NCBI GenBank assembly: GCA_963969365.1
Contig: OZ017763.1
Coordinates: 1,302,001-1,366,000, forward strand
Reading direction: 5' to 3'
DNA from: Asterochloris sp. CNOR1
Lineage: Eukaryota; Chlorophyta; Trebouxiophyceae; Trebouxiales; Trebouxiaceae
DNA: 64,000 nt
Part shown: one piece after another, positions 12,401 through 24,719 of the stretch
Layout of the letters: the number at the start of each line of letters is the position of its first letter
Numbering within the stretch: the first letter of the stretch is position 1
Position numbers and translations under genes: made by a program
Notes under the pieces: generated by a model
The model's database searches: none
What the model was told of the DNA's origin: nothing
The model's input: only the letters and a program-made list of their open reading frames with translations

Positions 12401-12861
12401 ACTGCTGTCCAGACACCTGCCCAGGCTGTCGCCGCAAGTGCAGAGCAGCTCCATGAAGGCATCAGAGGGGTGCTGCTATGATGCAATTGCAATTTTGGAC
12501 GCCACCCTTCATCCCCTTTTGCTTCGAATGCATGCAGCATCTGCCAACATGGTCCTGTGCCCATGCTGGCTGATCGTTATAGATGTACAACATATCCTTC
12601 TGTGTTTGCCACACCAGACTCTTGTAAGCTGCAGTACAGCCGCTGTACTACAGTGAGTGTCTCGATCCAACTGGGTTCACCTCTGGCACGCACTTTACTG
12701 ACCTCGACTCAAGGCTGAAAATGAAAATTTCGTGCATCTTGAGTGATACTTTTACTTCTATGAGCCCCACGCTGTTTGAACACCACTGAGTTGTCTGAGA
12801 GTCCGTGAACCTCTCCCGAATGATGAAATGATTACCAGCGTCTTCTTGATAAGGCCCCCTC
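12401..12861 (+). other. PEX5 3' UTR and ABC transporter 5' region
   Basis: This is the 461-base gap between the PEX5 stop and the ABC transporter ATG in head-to-tail orientation. Apart from the TGTAA at 12623 I see no motif. It must hold the PEX5 3' UTR and the promoter of the ABC gene. Confidence 0.5.
12623..12627 (+). terminator. Candidate TGTAA poly(A) signal for PEX5
   Basis: TGTAA lies 223 bases after the PEX5 stop. TGTAA is the usual polyadenylation signal of chlorophyte algae. No mRNA evidence is available here, and a five-base match can occur by chance. Confidence 0.4.
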
Positions 12862-15800
12862 ATGCAGCTCAGATCAGGTTGCCATGGCAAGAGTTTAGAC
12901 TCTCCTGCTCCACTGAATGGGACGCCATGCCTTCGGCAGCAGCTCAGAAATCCCAAGCAATCTCTGCATCGGTTGCCAAGGAATACTCAAACTCGCGCTG
13001 ACAGTGAGACTGGGAGCGTAGCAGACAGATACTACAGCCACAAGGCCCAGCGCGCAACCCTCAAGGAGGGGCCATTGAAGGCGTGGCGGGAATGGTGGTG
13101 AGTTGTGCGCAACAGGCCCCACGGTGTACCTCATGGCACCGGCACCCAAAGCGTGCAGTCTGCAAGCCCACAGCCCATGGTCTTACGGCATCACTTATGG
13201 TGCTGCCCCACATTGTGCAGCAAGATTGCCACCTCGGCGGTCTTTCTGCACACACCAGTGGCCGCGCCACAGCATGCATGGCTGCTGTGCCTCTTGCTGC
13301 CCATCGCTCAGCTTGTGCATACCAGTTGCTGCACAACAGCATACATGGCTGCCTTGCGTCTTCCTCATCAGCGTACACAGCATGCACGCAAGTTGCCGCA
13401 CCACAGCATGCATTGCCGTCGTGGCTCTTCCAGTGCAGTGCCCACACTGTTCTTGTAGCTGTGCCACAGCATGCATGGTGCCTCAACCTCCTGCACAGCA
13501 CCCACACGTTGCTGCCCCTGCCTCCGTCAGCACAATGTGCACCCTCATTACTGCACCCCACGCATTATTCCCATTCCTGCTCTGCGCACAGGTACTTTGG
13601 AGCAGTGGATCAGAACAGGCTGCCCCCTTCACAGGGGCTGGGCAGGATCATGAAACGCATGTGGCAGATCATGAGGCACAGCAAGCGTGTGCTTATCCTT
13701 GCGGCAATCTGCATGGTGAGGTTGGCTTGCATGATATTGGGCTGAAGCACCCCTACATGCTATGTTTTGCTGTCTGGGGCATCCTGCTCAAGGGCCTTCG
13801 GCAGTGCTGCTCAAGGCTGCAAGGCAGCTTTTGCAGAATGCAGTCACCAAGTGTGACTGACATGTGGGAGCCCTGAATGTCTGGTCCCAGATGATCTGTT
13901 GTGTGCATGATGAGGATCAGGGGGCTCTGCAGGACCTGTGCAAGTTGATCAGCCCTCAGGAAACCGCCTTTGTACTGCTTGCATCAGACAGGGGTGTCTG
14001 GCACTGCATCAGGTACTGCATGACAGTACCTAGACATAGTCGCCTCCGCTTGCTCTCCTTTTGGGGTGCTGTAGCGCTCGGTGGATTTTGGTGGGTATTG
14101 CCCAAGTCTGTCATCAGTCCACAGTCAATGTCAACCTGCCCAGCTGCATGGCAGCATATTGTCTTTGATTGCTTTAGATATAGCGACTCTGGCGCGCTGC
14201 CCCCCACAATTACTGGCAGACTGTCCGAGCTGGCCAGTGACTTTTATTATGCTGGACTTCCAAAACTGCCTGTATTTGTCTGACTGAGCTGTGCAGACGC
14301 TGGGTACCCTGTGTTAGTTAAAAGTAGCTGGGTCACATGCCTAGCTGACGCCTCTACATGACTCTTCTGGCTGACATCTGCCTCCACCTGGCTGCAGACC
14401 CTGGCGGCCATGTCAGAGTTGGCCATTCCCCACTTCGTGTCCGCCTCTATTTTTGCCCTTAACAAGGCCAACTCAGCTGAGCTGTTCAAGCGCAACCTCA
14501 CCTTGCTGGCCACCATGGCCTTCAGCTACGGTATCTTTGCTGGCCTGAGAGGTTACCTGTTCAGCCTGCTCAACATCGACCTTATCCAGCGTCTCAGGTG
14601 AGATATTGACATTTATGTAGATCTCAGGCGCTAAGGCTCCTCATGGACAAGAGCAGCCTGCTGGCCTGCTGGTCAAGGCCTTCAGCATGTTCAGCAGAGC
14701 AGTGCTTGATGTCTAGATCTTCCAATGCCTCATTTAGTGTGTTCAGCGAAGCAGTGGATGATATTGAGCTTTGCCAGCGCCTCTGGTGTTATGTTCAGCA
14801 AGGCAGTGCTTGATATTGAGCCTTTCGGCCCCTCAAGTGAGCTGGGACCAAGCAGCAGCAAGCAGCAGCGGCCTCATGCTGCAGGGTGTGTCCTCCTTGA
14901 GCCTGCCACTGCACTGCAGCTGCACATGCAGCCGTGTCTTGCACAACCAGGCACTATCCTCCTTTGCTTGGTGGGGCCACACCAAGGCAATGTGCTGCTC
15001 CTCCTGCCAGCTGCTTGGCGCCCCGCATAGGGCTACCATTCATCCTGAGAAGCAGCTTCTGCCTTTGCAGCAGAAACTCTGTGGTGCCCTGTTTTGAGAG
15101 GTTCAACAGCAATCCCTCCTGGAACGTACCCCTGAACATCCCCCGCTGCTGGCCCTGTAGGGCAAATGCAGGAAGCACAGAGATCATTGTCTGTTCTGTG
15201 CCTTCAGCACAGAGCAGGATGATCCATCCTCCAGAGCCGAATGCTGGTGTCTTGCCTGCAGGGAAGCTTTTTGTTGCCCTGTTTGATCAGAGGGTCTGCA
15301 ACCCCTGCCGCCACCCCTTGCAGTTCCCTGACACCAACCGTTGCACATCGCTTCTCCTGCCGTACAGGGGCGAACTTTTTGGTGCTCTGCTGAAGCAGGA
15401 GATCTCTTTCTTCGATAAGGAGGAGGTGGGGGCTCTGACCAGCCGTTTAGGAGCAGACTGCTCGTCGGTCACCCGGGCCCTCGCCACCAACATCAATGTG
15501 GCGGCTAGAAACTCCCTGCAGGCCATTGGTGAGTGGTTTGATTTTGCCGGGCAGGGAGTGGACTGCTGCCCTGATGTATGAGCACAATGCCTGCTCACCT
15601 GTGTGACCTGACATGCTGTAGCAAGGCCAACGAACGGCGCACCAGCAGCAAAGGCCTGCTGCCGTGTGGCGCACTGATGTGTGCGTGGATCCACCACATG
15701 CAGCAGCCCATGACGCTTCATCGCATCCGACTTGGCTGCATCACCTGCAGACAGGCCTGCAGCGTCTTGCCTCAATGTGTCACTGACACAAGTCTCTGTT

Positions 15801-18800
15801 TCTCTTTGGGACTCCCCTGCCCTATGTCGCAGGTGGGACGGTCTACCTATTCTACCTGTCAAGGGGGCTGGCCTCTGCCTGCTTGGGCGTGACAGCCATT
15901 CTGTGGGCAGTGGCGTTGCGTTTTGGAGCCTTCAGCCGCAGAACAGCACGGACGTACCAGGACGCCCTTGCTGAGACTAACCAGGCAAGCGTGCTGACCA
16001 CTCAGAATATGAGGCAAAGGCAAAGCCGGCACTGTTGCAGGTGCAGGGCGCATGTCCTCAGGATGCAGGCCTGGGGTAGAAGACGACATGAGTGTCTGGC
16101 GTCATGCTGGCTGCAGGCCGCTGCACATCTCAGGCTTCTGCACATCTCAGGCCTCTGCACATCTCTCACTGAGTCCTTTCCCCTGCCTGCAGGTCGCAGA
16201 GGAGGTGTTCCTGCTGTCTCGCGTGGTACGCACCTTTGGCACAGAAGACCAGGAGAAGCGCCGCTACGAGCGCTGCCTCTCCATCCTGCGAGTCATTGGA
16301 GTGCGGCAAGCTGCAGCCTATTTGATGTACCTCACCACCAACAGCGCGCTCTTCAACCTGACCAAGGTGGGCAATCAGCCACAGGTTCTGCAGCAAGATG
16401 CAGGACGGTGTGCCTGAGTGACCAAAATGGTAGCCGCTCCCAGCGCCGGGACTACCGGTGGTGAGTGGACTGAGCTCGAAGCGGGTGTGATAGGGCTTGG
16501 CCTGCCCCTATACGCTAAGCCTGGAGTGCGCCATGCTTCAAATTGTCTGATGTGCCTCGTCGCCAACATTGCACCCTTCATCTGACCAGGCTGGGTGTGG
16601 CAGGTCTTGCTTGAGTGCAGATCTGTGCTGACAGAGGCAGAGAAGAATCAGGACAGGCTGGCACCTCAGCATCGCTTGCTCTCTAAATCATTGCCAGTTC
16701 ACAAGCTACCATTGCATCCACAGGCAAATATGTGCTCAAAATTCTGGGCCTTAAGCAGCAGTGATGCATCTTGCATACACTCACATGATTCAAGCTGGCC
16801 CCCTGCAGGTGGTGACTCTGCTGGTCGGAGGCGGCATGGCTTTGAATGGCATCATTGATGGGCAGACACTGACCACATTTGTTTTCTATGTCGAATTTGT
16901 AACAGCCGCGTCGCTCTCAGTGTGCGACCAGTGGGGCAGCATCATGGAGGTGGGCAACTGAGTCCTTTTCTGCATGTGTGACATCGTTCCCCAGCCAACC
17001 CAACACAAGAATTGCTGGCCTGCTGGGAAAGCAAGCTGTGTCCTCCTTAACCCAAGCATCAGCCTCATGAAGTGCTGAGCTTGCAGTTGTGTTGTCTTGG
17101 CAGTGTGAGTCCCATTGTGAGAGTCTCAGGCATGGCGAAGGTGCTTGCACTGTGCTGCACCACCTGGCGCCCATCATTTGTGTGCAGATGCAGCCTGGGC
17201 AGCACTGAGGGATCCTCTATGTTGCAGGCCATTGGTGCTAGCGAGCGTGTAATGTACTATCTAGACAAGCCGGTGGCTGCCCAGATACAGGGCGGCGACT
17301 GTGTGCCCTCCTGGAGCGGCAAGGTCAGCAACATCTCTTTAGCTGTTTATGCTGGCTATGGCTCTGTTGTCAGGCCAGCAGCTGAGGTCTGCTCCACACG
17401 CGGCCGCCTGGCTTCTCAGGTTGCCTTGCCACGTCTGGGCTTCGCTTAGATACTTGTAATCTCCAGCACACATCACTGCAGGCCCATCATGCAGCAGCAG
17501 CTCAGGCAGACACTCAGCAACCTGCTGTGCTGTGCAGGTGGACTTCAAAGATGTTTGCTTCAGGTGGGCTCATCAGCTTGTGCGTCTGCTGTTGGTGCCT
17601 CTTGCTGCAGATCCAGAGAGGGTGCAGCTTTCTGCATGCAGTCTCTCTCTCGTGACAGTCCTGATACCTTTTGGGAGTTCTCAGGCTTTTGAAATACCTG
17701 GCCTCTATGCCCTGCCCGCTACCCACCAGCATCCTCCATCTGCCCTGCTTCACCACTGATTACAACCGCCCCCTCCAGGTACCCCACTCGCCCTGACGTG
17801 GTGGCGCTTGACAACATCAACCTCAGCCTGGAGCCCGGGCAGCTGGTGGCACTGGTGGGGCTGTCTGGCAGTGGCAAGAGCACGCTGGTGGCCCTGCTGC
17901 AGCGCCTGTACGACCCCACAGGGGGCCAGGTGAGGGCTGTGACTGCCTCGCTGGGGCATGGGGTCTTGGTGCTGGTGTGCTGCGGAATGTTGGGTCCTCA
18001 GCCAGCACATTGCGCTGAGCAAGGCATCTGTTGGTGGGAACAATCAGACTTGGACCCTTTGAGAGACGAGATATGGCAATTGCAAAAGCAGTTGCTTGGC
18101 TGCAGGTGCTCATTGATGGGGCTCCACTGGACGAAGTTGACGCGCAGTGGTACCGCAGCCAGATCGGGGTTGTGTCCCAGGACCCCCGCCTGTTCTCCAC
18201 CACTGTGGCCGCCAACATCACGTATGGCTGCCCCAACAGAACACAGGCGAGCAGACTGCTTGATCGTCCATCGGGGTCAGGCAGCTGCTTCGTGGGTGTC
18301 ATCTGTGCCTACTGACAGTACTTGGCGACACGCACTCGGGTGCAGGTACGCACGCTGCCCATCCCATCAGTCTCTGACAGGAGGAGGCACACGACCTGCT
18401 TGTTGCTCACTACTGTGGCTGCTATGATCAGCTTTGGACACCTGGACAGGTCAGAGTGAGCCTGCTACCTGGTTGCCAGCGCTGTGACTGCCCCAGAAGG
18501 GACAGGCAAGCATGCTGCTGGGTACTCACCACTGTGGCCGATGCTATGTATGGCTGTTCCACCAGGGACACCCATGAGCATGCTGCTTGGCCCCACCACT
18601 GTGGCTGCTGCTTGGTGCATGATTGCCTCAACCAGGTCCACCTGAGCGTCCCTCGGGTGGCATGCAGTCAAGTGCTGAAATCCCTGGGTTGGAGCAAGTC
18701 CTGCCTGGCACTTCTATCTGCTGTTTTGCACGAACACACCTGCGAGGCAGCCCAGCTGCCGACGCCCGTAACTTCCTTCTCAAGCTGCAGCAGGGGTACC

Positions 18801-21800
18801 CTGTGTCTCGCTGCAGCGGGACTCAGCAGAAGACTGAGCTCAGCCTGACTTCATAGCACTGCACCTGTCTGAATGGCAGTTTTGACCCAACCATTCCATG
18901 GCTTGTTGCTGCAGGGACACCGAGTCCAGCCTGAAGTTGCAGCACCATGCCTGTCTGGATGGCGGTCTGACTGTTCCTGCAGGAGCAAATTGAAGAGGCA
19001 GCCAGGCTCGCCAATGCGCACGATTTCATCGTCAAGCTGCCCCAGGGTTATCAGACCCTGGTGCGCGACGGGCTGCTGTCGGGGGGCCAGCGCCAGCGCA
19101 TTGCGCTTGCACGGGCGCTGGTGCGGGAGCCCAAGCTTCTGATCTTGGATGAAGCCACCAGGTGGGCCTAGCCGGCTGCAGTTCTCTCCCACACACACAC
19201 AACATACAGGGCTGATCTGTCTCAGGTATGCATCCTCCCAGGCACTTGGTGCGTAGCTGCTGCTCCTCAAGGCCATCAAATGAGAGAACAAGCTGAGTCC
19301 CAGTCTGTGTGGGATGTATCTCAGAAGGGCAAAGGTCGTTGGACATCAGAAACCGGTCTGCGCTTTGCTCTTGCATGGGCCTTGGGCTGGGAGGCCAAGC
19401 ATTTGACCTTGGAGGAAGCCAACGGGTCGGCTTAGGTGGCTGTGGCTGACATGCTGCCTGCCTGTCTGTGGAGGCAATCAGGCAGGCGGATGTTGTTGAA
19501 GGTGGTGTCTATTGTCAACGGGGTCTGCTCTGGCATGGGCGCTGGTGCAGGAGTTTGAAGACATGATTGCAGAACAAGCCATCCAGTATCTGTGCAGCTT
19601 GGTGGATCCAGGAACATAATCCAGTTCAGTGCCAGCGCATTGCTTTGGTGTGGGCCCTTGTGATGCCCGCGCCAGGCTGTCGCTGCAAGTTTGTAGGTCA
19701 TGTGACCCCGGCAAGATAACACTGGTTTCAAACTGGGCTACGCCATAGCTGAGCCTAGCAACACAGGTTTCCAGCAGTGTTCACATTGGGAATGCCAAGC
19801 CTGCATATGGCAGGCCGACCAACGCTTCAGCAGACCACCCAGGCATGACTCCTTGCAGCTGCCTCCGTGTCGACTAGCCCTGCGCACGTGCCATTGCTCC
19901 CTGGAAATGCAACAACTCCCAGTTGACGCCTGCCTATCTGCAGCTGCAGCTTTCTGCATGCGGAGAGCACAACCATTATGTGCCGTTGCTGTCGGCTGGG
20001 GCCTGGCCCATGCAAGTTGCTCACCCACGCCTGCCTGCACCTGCCTGTGCAGTGCCCTGGCTGTTGAAGACAAGACGCATGCTGGCTGCTGGGGGCTGGT
20101 GGCTGACTGTTTCCCTTGCTTGTGGTGACTTTGACCCTGCAAAAGCGGCTGACGCCTGCCGGACCTGCCCTGCAGTGCCCTGGATGCTGAGAGTGAGGCA
20201 GCTGTGCAGCGCGGGATGGACTCAGCCATGAAAGCAGAGAACCGCTCTGTGCTGGTCATTGCCCACCGGTAAGCTTTGCACGGCCAACAGCTCAAGCTGG
20301 AGTCAGGGCTCTGGGCTTGGGGCTGGCTCTGCACTGACAGGACAGAAGGCAGCGGTCGAGCAAGCTGCATGGCAGCCAACTGGCATGTGACACCTGGGAA
20401 GCATGACCACGCTTGGCCGGCAACTGCCCTGAGGTATCAGTCCATGCCTCTGAGCTTGGGGGCCAGCCACGCCGGCTTGACATGTGCCCAGCTTCCTGGC
20501 AGCCTCTGCCATAAAGGCAGAGGACCAGGCTGTACTCGTCATTGCCCTGACAGTGAGCTTACTTCAGGCATTTTGGTTTGACAACTGGGCACAGTGCGCA
20601 GCGCTGACCTGATGAGCGCGTTGGCAGACAGCCACATTGCAGAGCGGGGCTTTCAGCTGATCCAACTTAAATTAAAGGCCCCTGCAGAATGCAAGAGGGC
20701 CGCAGGGAGCAGTCCCAGCCGAACATTCCAGTGCTGAGCCAACACACCAACCATGAAAATGTTGTAGGCTCTCTATCAACTGCACCAACCTCTGTTTTGT
20801 CATGGCTGACAGGGGCTAGAACAGGGCTCTCAGCCACACTGCTGTCATGGGGCCCTGCAATGCCCGGTAAGGATCGTGAGGAGCAGTGCCAGCTCACCCT
20901 GCCAACCATTGTAATCCCCCAATTGTATATGTGTGTTGTGCAGGCTGTCAACAGTCCGCAACGCAGATCTGACGATTGTGATGGCAGACGGGCGCATTGC
21001 AGAGCGCGGCACGCATGCAGCGCTGCTGACGCAGCAGGGCATCTATGCGCAGCTGGTGCGGCGGCAGACTGATGGCGGGGCGCCCCCGCTGGCAGAGGAC
21101 ACGGAAGATGATGAAGAGGTGAGCTCCTGTTGTGACTTCACAGTCAGAGAGGCTGTGCGTGAGGTGGCGCTTTGTTGAGTGATGGGGCTGCACCGCAAGC
21201 CGCCTGGCACTCCCTGGTAGCAGCAGGCGGGCAGGCTTCTGTACCTAGCACGGCGGCAGACTCAGGGTGGAGCTCAGCTGCTGGCAGAGGACAGAGAAGA
21301 CGATGAGGCGGTGAGGTGTTCTAGAGCACAAAAATGGTACTGAGAATGAGACTCTTGTGCTTGAGCAGATGCTTTTCTGGGTCGTGAGGCCGCCCCGAAA
21401 GCTGCCTGGTGCTCTGTGGCAGCAGAAGGCAGGCTCCTGCAGCTGGTGCGGCAGCAGACTGCTGGTGGGGCCCCGCCGCTTGCACAGGACACAGATGAGA
21501 TCAATGGCGGTTTGACGTTGACATTCATGCCAAGTATTAGATCGGGCAGCAGGATGCCCTCAGCCTCTTGGTCAGCACCTCACACCAGGGCATGCATGCC
21601 AACTTGCCAACATTGCGCTGGCACTTGTCTGGCAAGCATGGCAGCAGAGCTGCTGAGCAGGCACACTTTCACTGGGCTGCAGGAGCAGGCAGACTTCAGC
21701 ATCACTGCCAGTTTTGGGCAGAGACTCCTGCACCTTTCCTGCCTCCCAGCAAGCACCTTGCAAGCTAACATGCTGCAACTTGTGCACAAAGTGTGCGAGG

Positions 21801-22351
21801 GATAGCAGCCAGATTGTTGGGCAACAGAATGTTGACCCAGCCAAGGTGTCAACCGTTAAGCACCCCTCCTACCACTGAACCTGAACCTCCAACTGCAGGA
21901 GCAGGTCTTTGAGCCCAACTCCACCGTCACTGGCAATACCACTGCCAGCCAGAATCTAGATGGCAGCCAGGATCTGGTGCAGCAGAATGGCGCCGCAGCA
22001 AAGCTGCAGGAGTTCCAGGAAGCCAACCTAAGCACAGAATTCATTGAAGTCCCTGAAGCGCCAGTGCCTGGGGCTGAAGCCTGGTTCAGCACTGACCCTG
22101 TGCAGTATCAGACAGGAGGCAGACAGCATGATGTCGACGGGCTGGCGGCGGCGGCACTGGCTGGGCAGCAGCAGGGTGGCAGTGATGGAGGCAGCCAGCA
22201 GCCCAACAGCCGGCGCAAGCGTGACAAGAAGGATCTCAGCAAAGCATCGCTGGATGACGCTGCCAAGCAGTTGGAGCAGTCCTTTGACGATGTGCCGGAG
22301 ATGGCAGGCCTCAACAAAAAGCTCCAAGCTAAAGACAAGAAACATGAGTAA
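12862..22351 (+). CDS. Half-size ABC transporter, plastid type (ABCB26/TAP1-like)
   Basis: Fifteen exons join exactly to 2502 nt (833 residues): 12862-13097, 13592-13715, 14398-14597, 15368-15528, 15833-15984, 16193-16366, 16809-16949, 17228-17323, 17538-17563, 17779-17929, 18106-18246, 18983-19161, 20176-20268, 20944-21118, 21899-22351. The first exon is basic and serine-rich, consistent with a transit peptide. The membrane domain ([33 protein letters not shown]) matches Arabidopsis ABCB26. The nucleotide-binding domain is complete: Walker [10 protein letters not shown] (exon 17779), Q-loop SQDPRLFS, signature LLSGGQRQR, Walker [13 protein letters not shown] and H-loop VLVIAHR. The last exon adds about 150 hydrophilic residues (ESQQ/DDEE/KKDLSK-rich), longer than the land-plant protein as I recall it. 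A half-transporter must dimerise. Its substrate is unknown; plastid envelope is inferred. Introns after 15984 and 18246 use GC donors. Exon 17538-17563 is only 26 nt. Confidence 0.93.
13255..13520 (+). repeat. Minisatellite of about 62 bp in ABC transporter intron 1
   Basis: Four diverged units carry the core gccacagcatgcatggctgc. They are seen near 13265, 13328 (acaacagcatacatggctgc), 13390 (accacagcatgcattgccgt) and 13455 (gccacagcatgcatggtgcc). Unlike the other intronic arrays, I could not match the unit to an exon of the gene. Confidence 0.7.
14555..14850 (+). repeat. Echo array of an ABC transporter exon end
   Basis: The end of exon 14398-14597 (ttcagcctgctcaacatcga, then ccagcgtctcaggtgag) is echoed near 14695-14740, 14738-14785 (gcagtggatgatattgagct, ttgccagcgcctctggtg) and 14792-14845 (gcagtgcttgatattgagcc, ttcggcccctcaagtgag). 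The unit is about 55 bp. Confidence 0.65.
18165..18640 (+). repeat. Echo array of the Q-loop exon of the ABC transporter
   Basis: The segment coding [19 protein letters not shown] (18171-18232) is followed in the intron by three decayed copies. They are at about 18380-18440 (ctcactactgtggctgctat), 18495-18565 (ctcaccactgtggccgatgc, tatgtatggctgttcc) and 18570-18630 (caccactgtggctgctgctt). None is open as an equivalent exon over its full length. Confidence 0.75.
18725..18830 (+). repeat. Echo of the LSGGQ-containing exon start
   Basis: This segment resembles the start of exon 18983-19161 ([15 protein letters not shown]...). Matching words are gaggcagcccagctgccgac, gcccgtaacttccttctcaa and gctgcagcaggggtaccctg against gaggcagccaggctcgccaa, gcgcacgatttcatcgtcaa and gctgccccagggttatcaga. 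It lies about 250 bp upstream of the real exon. Confidence 0.75.
20480..20670 (+). repeat. Echoes of the H-loop exons of the ABC transporter
   Basis: 20505-20565 resembles the end of exon 20176-20268 (gccataaaggcagaggacca, gtactcgtcattgccctgac against gccatgaaagcagagaaccg, gtgctggtcattgcccaccg). 20598-20660 resembles the start of exon 20944-21118 (gcgctgacctgatgagcgcg, cattgcagagcggggc against cgcagatctgacgattgtga, cattgcagagcgcggc). Confidence 0.75.
21050..21510 (+). repeat. Three tandem copies of the acidic C-terminal exon of the ABC transporter
   Basis: The coding copy (21053-21118, [20 protein letters not shown]) is followed by copies at about 21249-21312 (cggcggcagactcagggtgg, ctggcagaggacagagaaga, cgatgaggcggtgag) and 21443-21505 (gtgcggcagcagactgctgg, cttgcacaggacacagatga). 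The first copy still keeps a GT at the equivalent donor position. Repeat unit about 190 bp. Confidence 0.85.
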
Positions 22352-22791
22352 ACACAGCAAACGGCCCCCTGCACCTCCCAATCCCCCAGCCCTCTACTTC
22401 CTGAATTGTGCTGTGGTTCTGACATTCAGCTTGTGTGACTGGCTCCCCAACAGCATCTTCCCAGCCTTCAGTGACTCAAGCTGATTGCATGAGCTATCAG
22501 CAGCTGTATGAGATGAACACACCCTGTTGGCACTTGAAACATTTGCAGGCAGCAAGGAATGTGAGCTTAATCTGACATGACCCCTGGGATCAGCTCGCTG
22601 TCAGCCCCAGTAAAGCTTTTGACCACAAAGTACTCCAAGACCTTCTGGCAACCTAGAGCTTGTGGAAGTGTAGATGCAAGCTGCAGATTCTGTCAAATGA
22701 TTGTACAAGGCATGGCTCCCAAATCAGCTGAACTATAAGTGGTCATGAAATGTTCAATACAAATAGGCACAATCCTGCAGCGCTCATCCTG
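22352..22791. other. Convergent 3' ends of the ABC transporter and MBF1 genes
   Basis: This 440-base gap lies between two stops that face each other, so it holds two 3' UTRs. No coding signal, repeat or clear TGTAA was found on either strand. Confidence 0.5.
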
Positions 22792-24719
22792 CTACTCTGC
22801 AGGCTTCTTGCCCTTCCCCTTGGCGGAAAGCTGAACGCCCAGCGTCCGGGACAGCTTGCCGAGCACCTGTGGATTGGGTATGGCCTTGCCGCTCTCATAT
22901 TCCTGCAGCACAGCGTGGGCAACAAGTCTAACTGGCAGCTCAATGAGGCAGCACTGCAAAAGGTCGACGCTGTGCAGCATGGGGTGACAGGTGCTTCAGC
23001 AAATCCTGCACTAAATGTTGCCAGTTGAGACTGCCTGCACAGGTTAAACCTTCCCACATGCTGCACTGCCTGCTTTGCTGGCTGTAGGCCCTCATCACGA
23101 GGCAAGTTTGCTTCCCACATGCTGCCAACTTTCCTACCAATGCCCGATGCACAGCCTCCCTCTAAAGACAAGGTTCCAGTGGGACATCTGGGGAGGGCTC
23201 TCGCCAGAGTAAGCCCACCGCCCAGATCTTGCTCTGGAGCTATGCAAGCTGCCATCACTCACTCCCCTACTGAAGCATTGTCTGCAGCTGCTCTTACACC
23301 ACGCTCACAAGCACATGACGTTTCATACCTGGATGATCTGTGGCTTCTCGTTGATGGCCTGAGCCAGCTGCGCCTGGGTCATCTTCTTGTCCAGCCGCGC
23401 CTGCAAGCACAGAGGCGCTGTGTCAAAAGGCGCATCTTGAAAGTATTGGCGATGCCTGCAGCCACCAGAACGCCCAATGGGGCACTCAAAGAGGACTGGA
23501 AGTAAGCTGAGCCTGCCTCTGCAGGCTGCCGCTGAGGAGATGCTTCTGCAAGAAGGGACACCTTAAACTTACAGGTGATGCCACTAGGACACTTTACAAG
23601 GCATCTCAATAGGAACATTGGGTGATGGCTGCGGCAGGCCAGGGAGCCCTTCAGAGCTCCTGGTGCAGCCTGGCTTGTTTGAGGCTCCCAGGTGTTGAAT
23701 CACCAGCGTGCTCGCAGCTGCAAGCTTGCCATTGCCTCCTGGCGCCGCTGCCCCTGTCACTTGCTTCAGGTGACTACTGCGCATGGCAGCACTGGACTGA
23801 TGCCCAGTTGCTTGCTCCACCTGCAGCCCACCTGCATTATCTTCTTTTTGAGTTCGCTAGGCACCCGCTCGTGGTGGGTTTCCTCTGTTTCCCTATCAAG
23901 TTTGGCAGCATCCTTGCCTGCACAACACAGCACAAGACTCATGCCCTGGCTGTAGTGTGTATTGGCCTGGTCACCACAGACGACTTGGTGCTGCAATGTG
24001 CTTTCTTGGTAAGCCCTCAGCCGCGCTAGAGGCAATCAGCTGTAGCGATGTCTCACGGCCAACACACCCACATCAGCATGATTGCACCCTGCCAGATATC
24101 AGCTTCAGCCCTAGGCTGACTGGACCCTGAGCAAGTCTGTCCCACTGCAGGCCTCAAACAGCAAAACATTTTGGGAAAAGCTTGCCTGCGCCACCAGCTG
24201 TGTTTTTGCCAGCGCTGAACTTCTTCTCTGTCACAACTTCAGCTCCTGCAGCAGATAGGGCACAGCTTGAGGATATGAGACAAGCAAAGCGACATGCAAA
24301 GCAACAGTATGATGTGGTTTGGCTGGAGACACGAGAGGACTGCCACCTGTAGCCTGCGAGATGCAGATCTGGCACAACACATCTGTTTTGATTGCCTCCA
24401 GCATTGTGGTGGCACCCCCTTCATGAGCAGCAATTTGGCAAGGCATGCCGCCATGTACGACGGCCATCAGCTTCAGCTTTAGAAACAACTCCATGTGGAC
24501 GCCGCAGCCGCACAATAGGATGCTGACCTGTCCGCCGTGCTGCATTGATGGCAGCTTCTGTAATTGATGTGGCTGCTGTCTGCTTTTTTGGGCGAATCAC
24601 CACCTCGTTCCAGTCTGCAACAGACACACAGCCAAAGTAAGGCACACAGCCAGAATCAAGGAGCTGCAAGTACAGGGAGGGGCCCTACCTTGTCCTCCGA
24701 TTCCAGGGCGAGAGGGCAT
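22792..24719 (-). CDS. MBF1: Multiprotein bridging factor 1 (MBF1)
   Basis: MBF1 is a small coactivator that links sequence-specific activators to TBP. Six minus-strand exons join exactly to 447 nt (148 residues, the usual size): 24689-24719, 24528-24614, 24186-24245, 23832-23917, 23329-23400 and 22792-22902. The 31-nt first exon gives MPSRPGIGGQ, joined to DWNEVVIRPKKQ. The linker carries KKFSAGKN and LDRETEETHHERVPSELKK. The helix-turn-helix core is DKKMTQAQLAQAINEKPQII plus QEYESGKAIPNPQVLGKLSR, and the tail is GKGKKPAE. All segments follow the plant MBF1a/b order. The intron between 24245-24186 and 23917 has a GC donor (gcaagc), which is the only choice that keeps both the frame and the family sequence. 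The gene is divergent from the CIA30 gene to its right. Confidence 0.95.

Noticed and set aside
13083-13876. Long overlapping plus-strand open frames rich in Cys, His and Ala
   Set aside because: They cover the minisatellite in ABC intron 1. Only 13592-13715 continues the transporter in phase.
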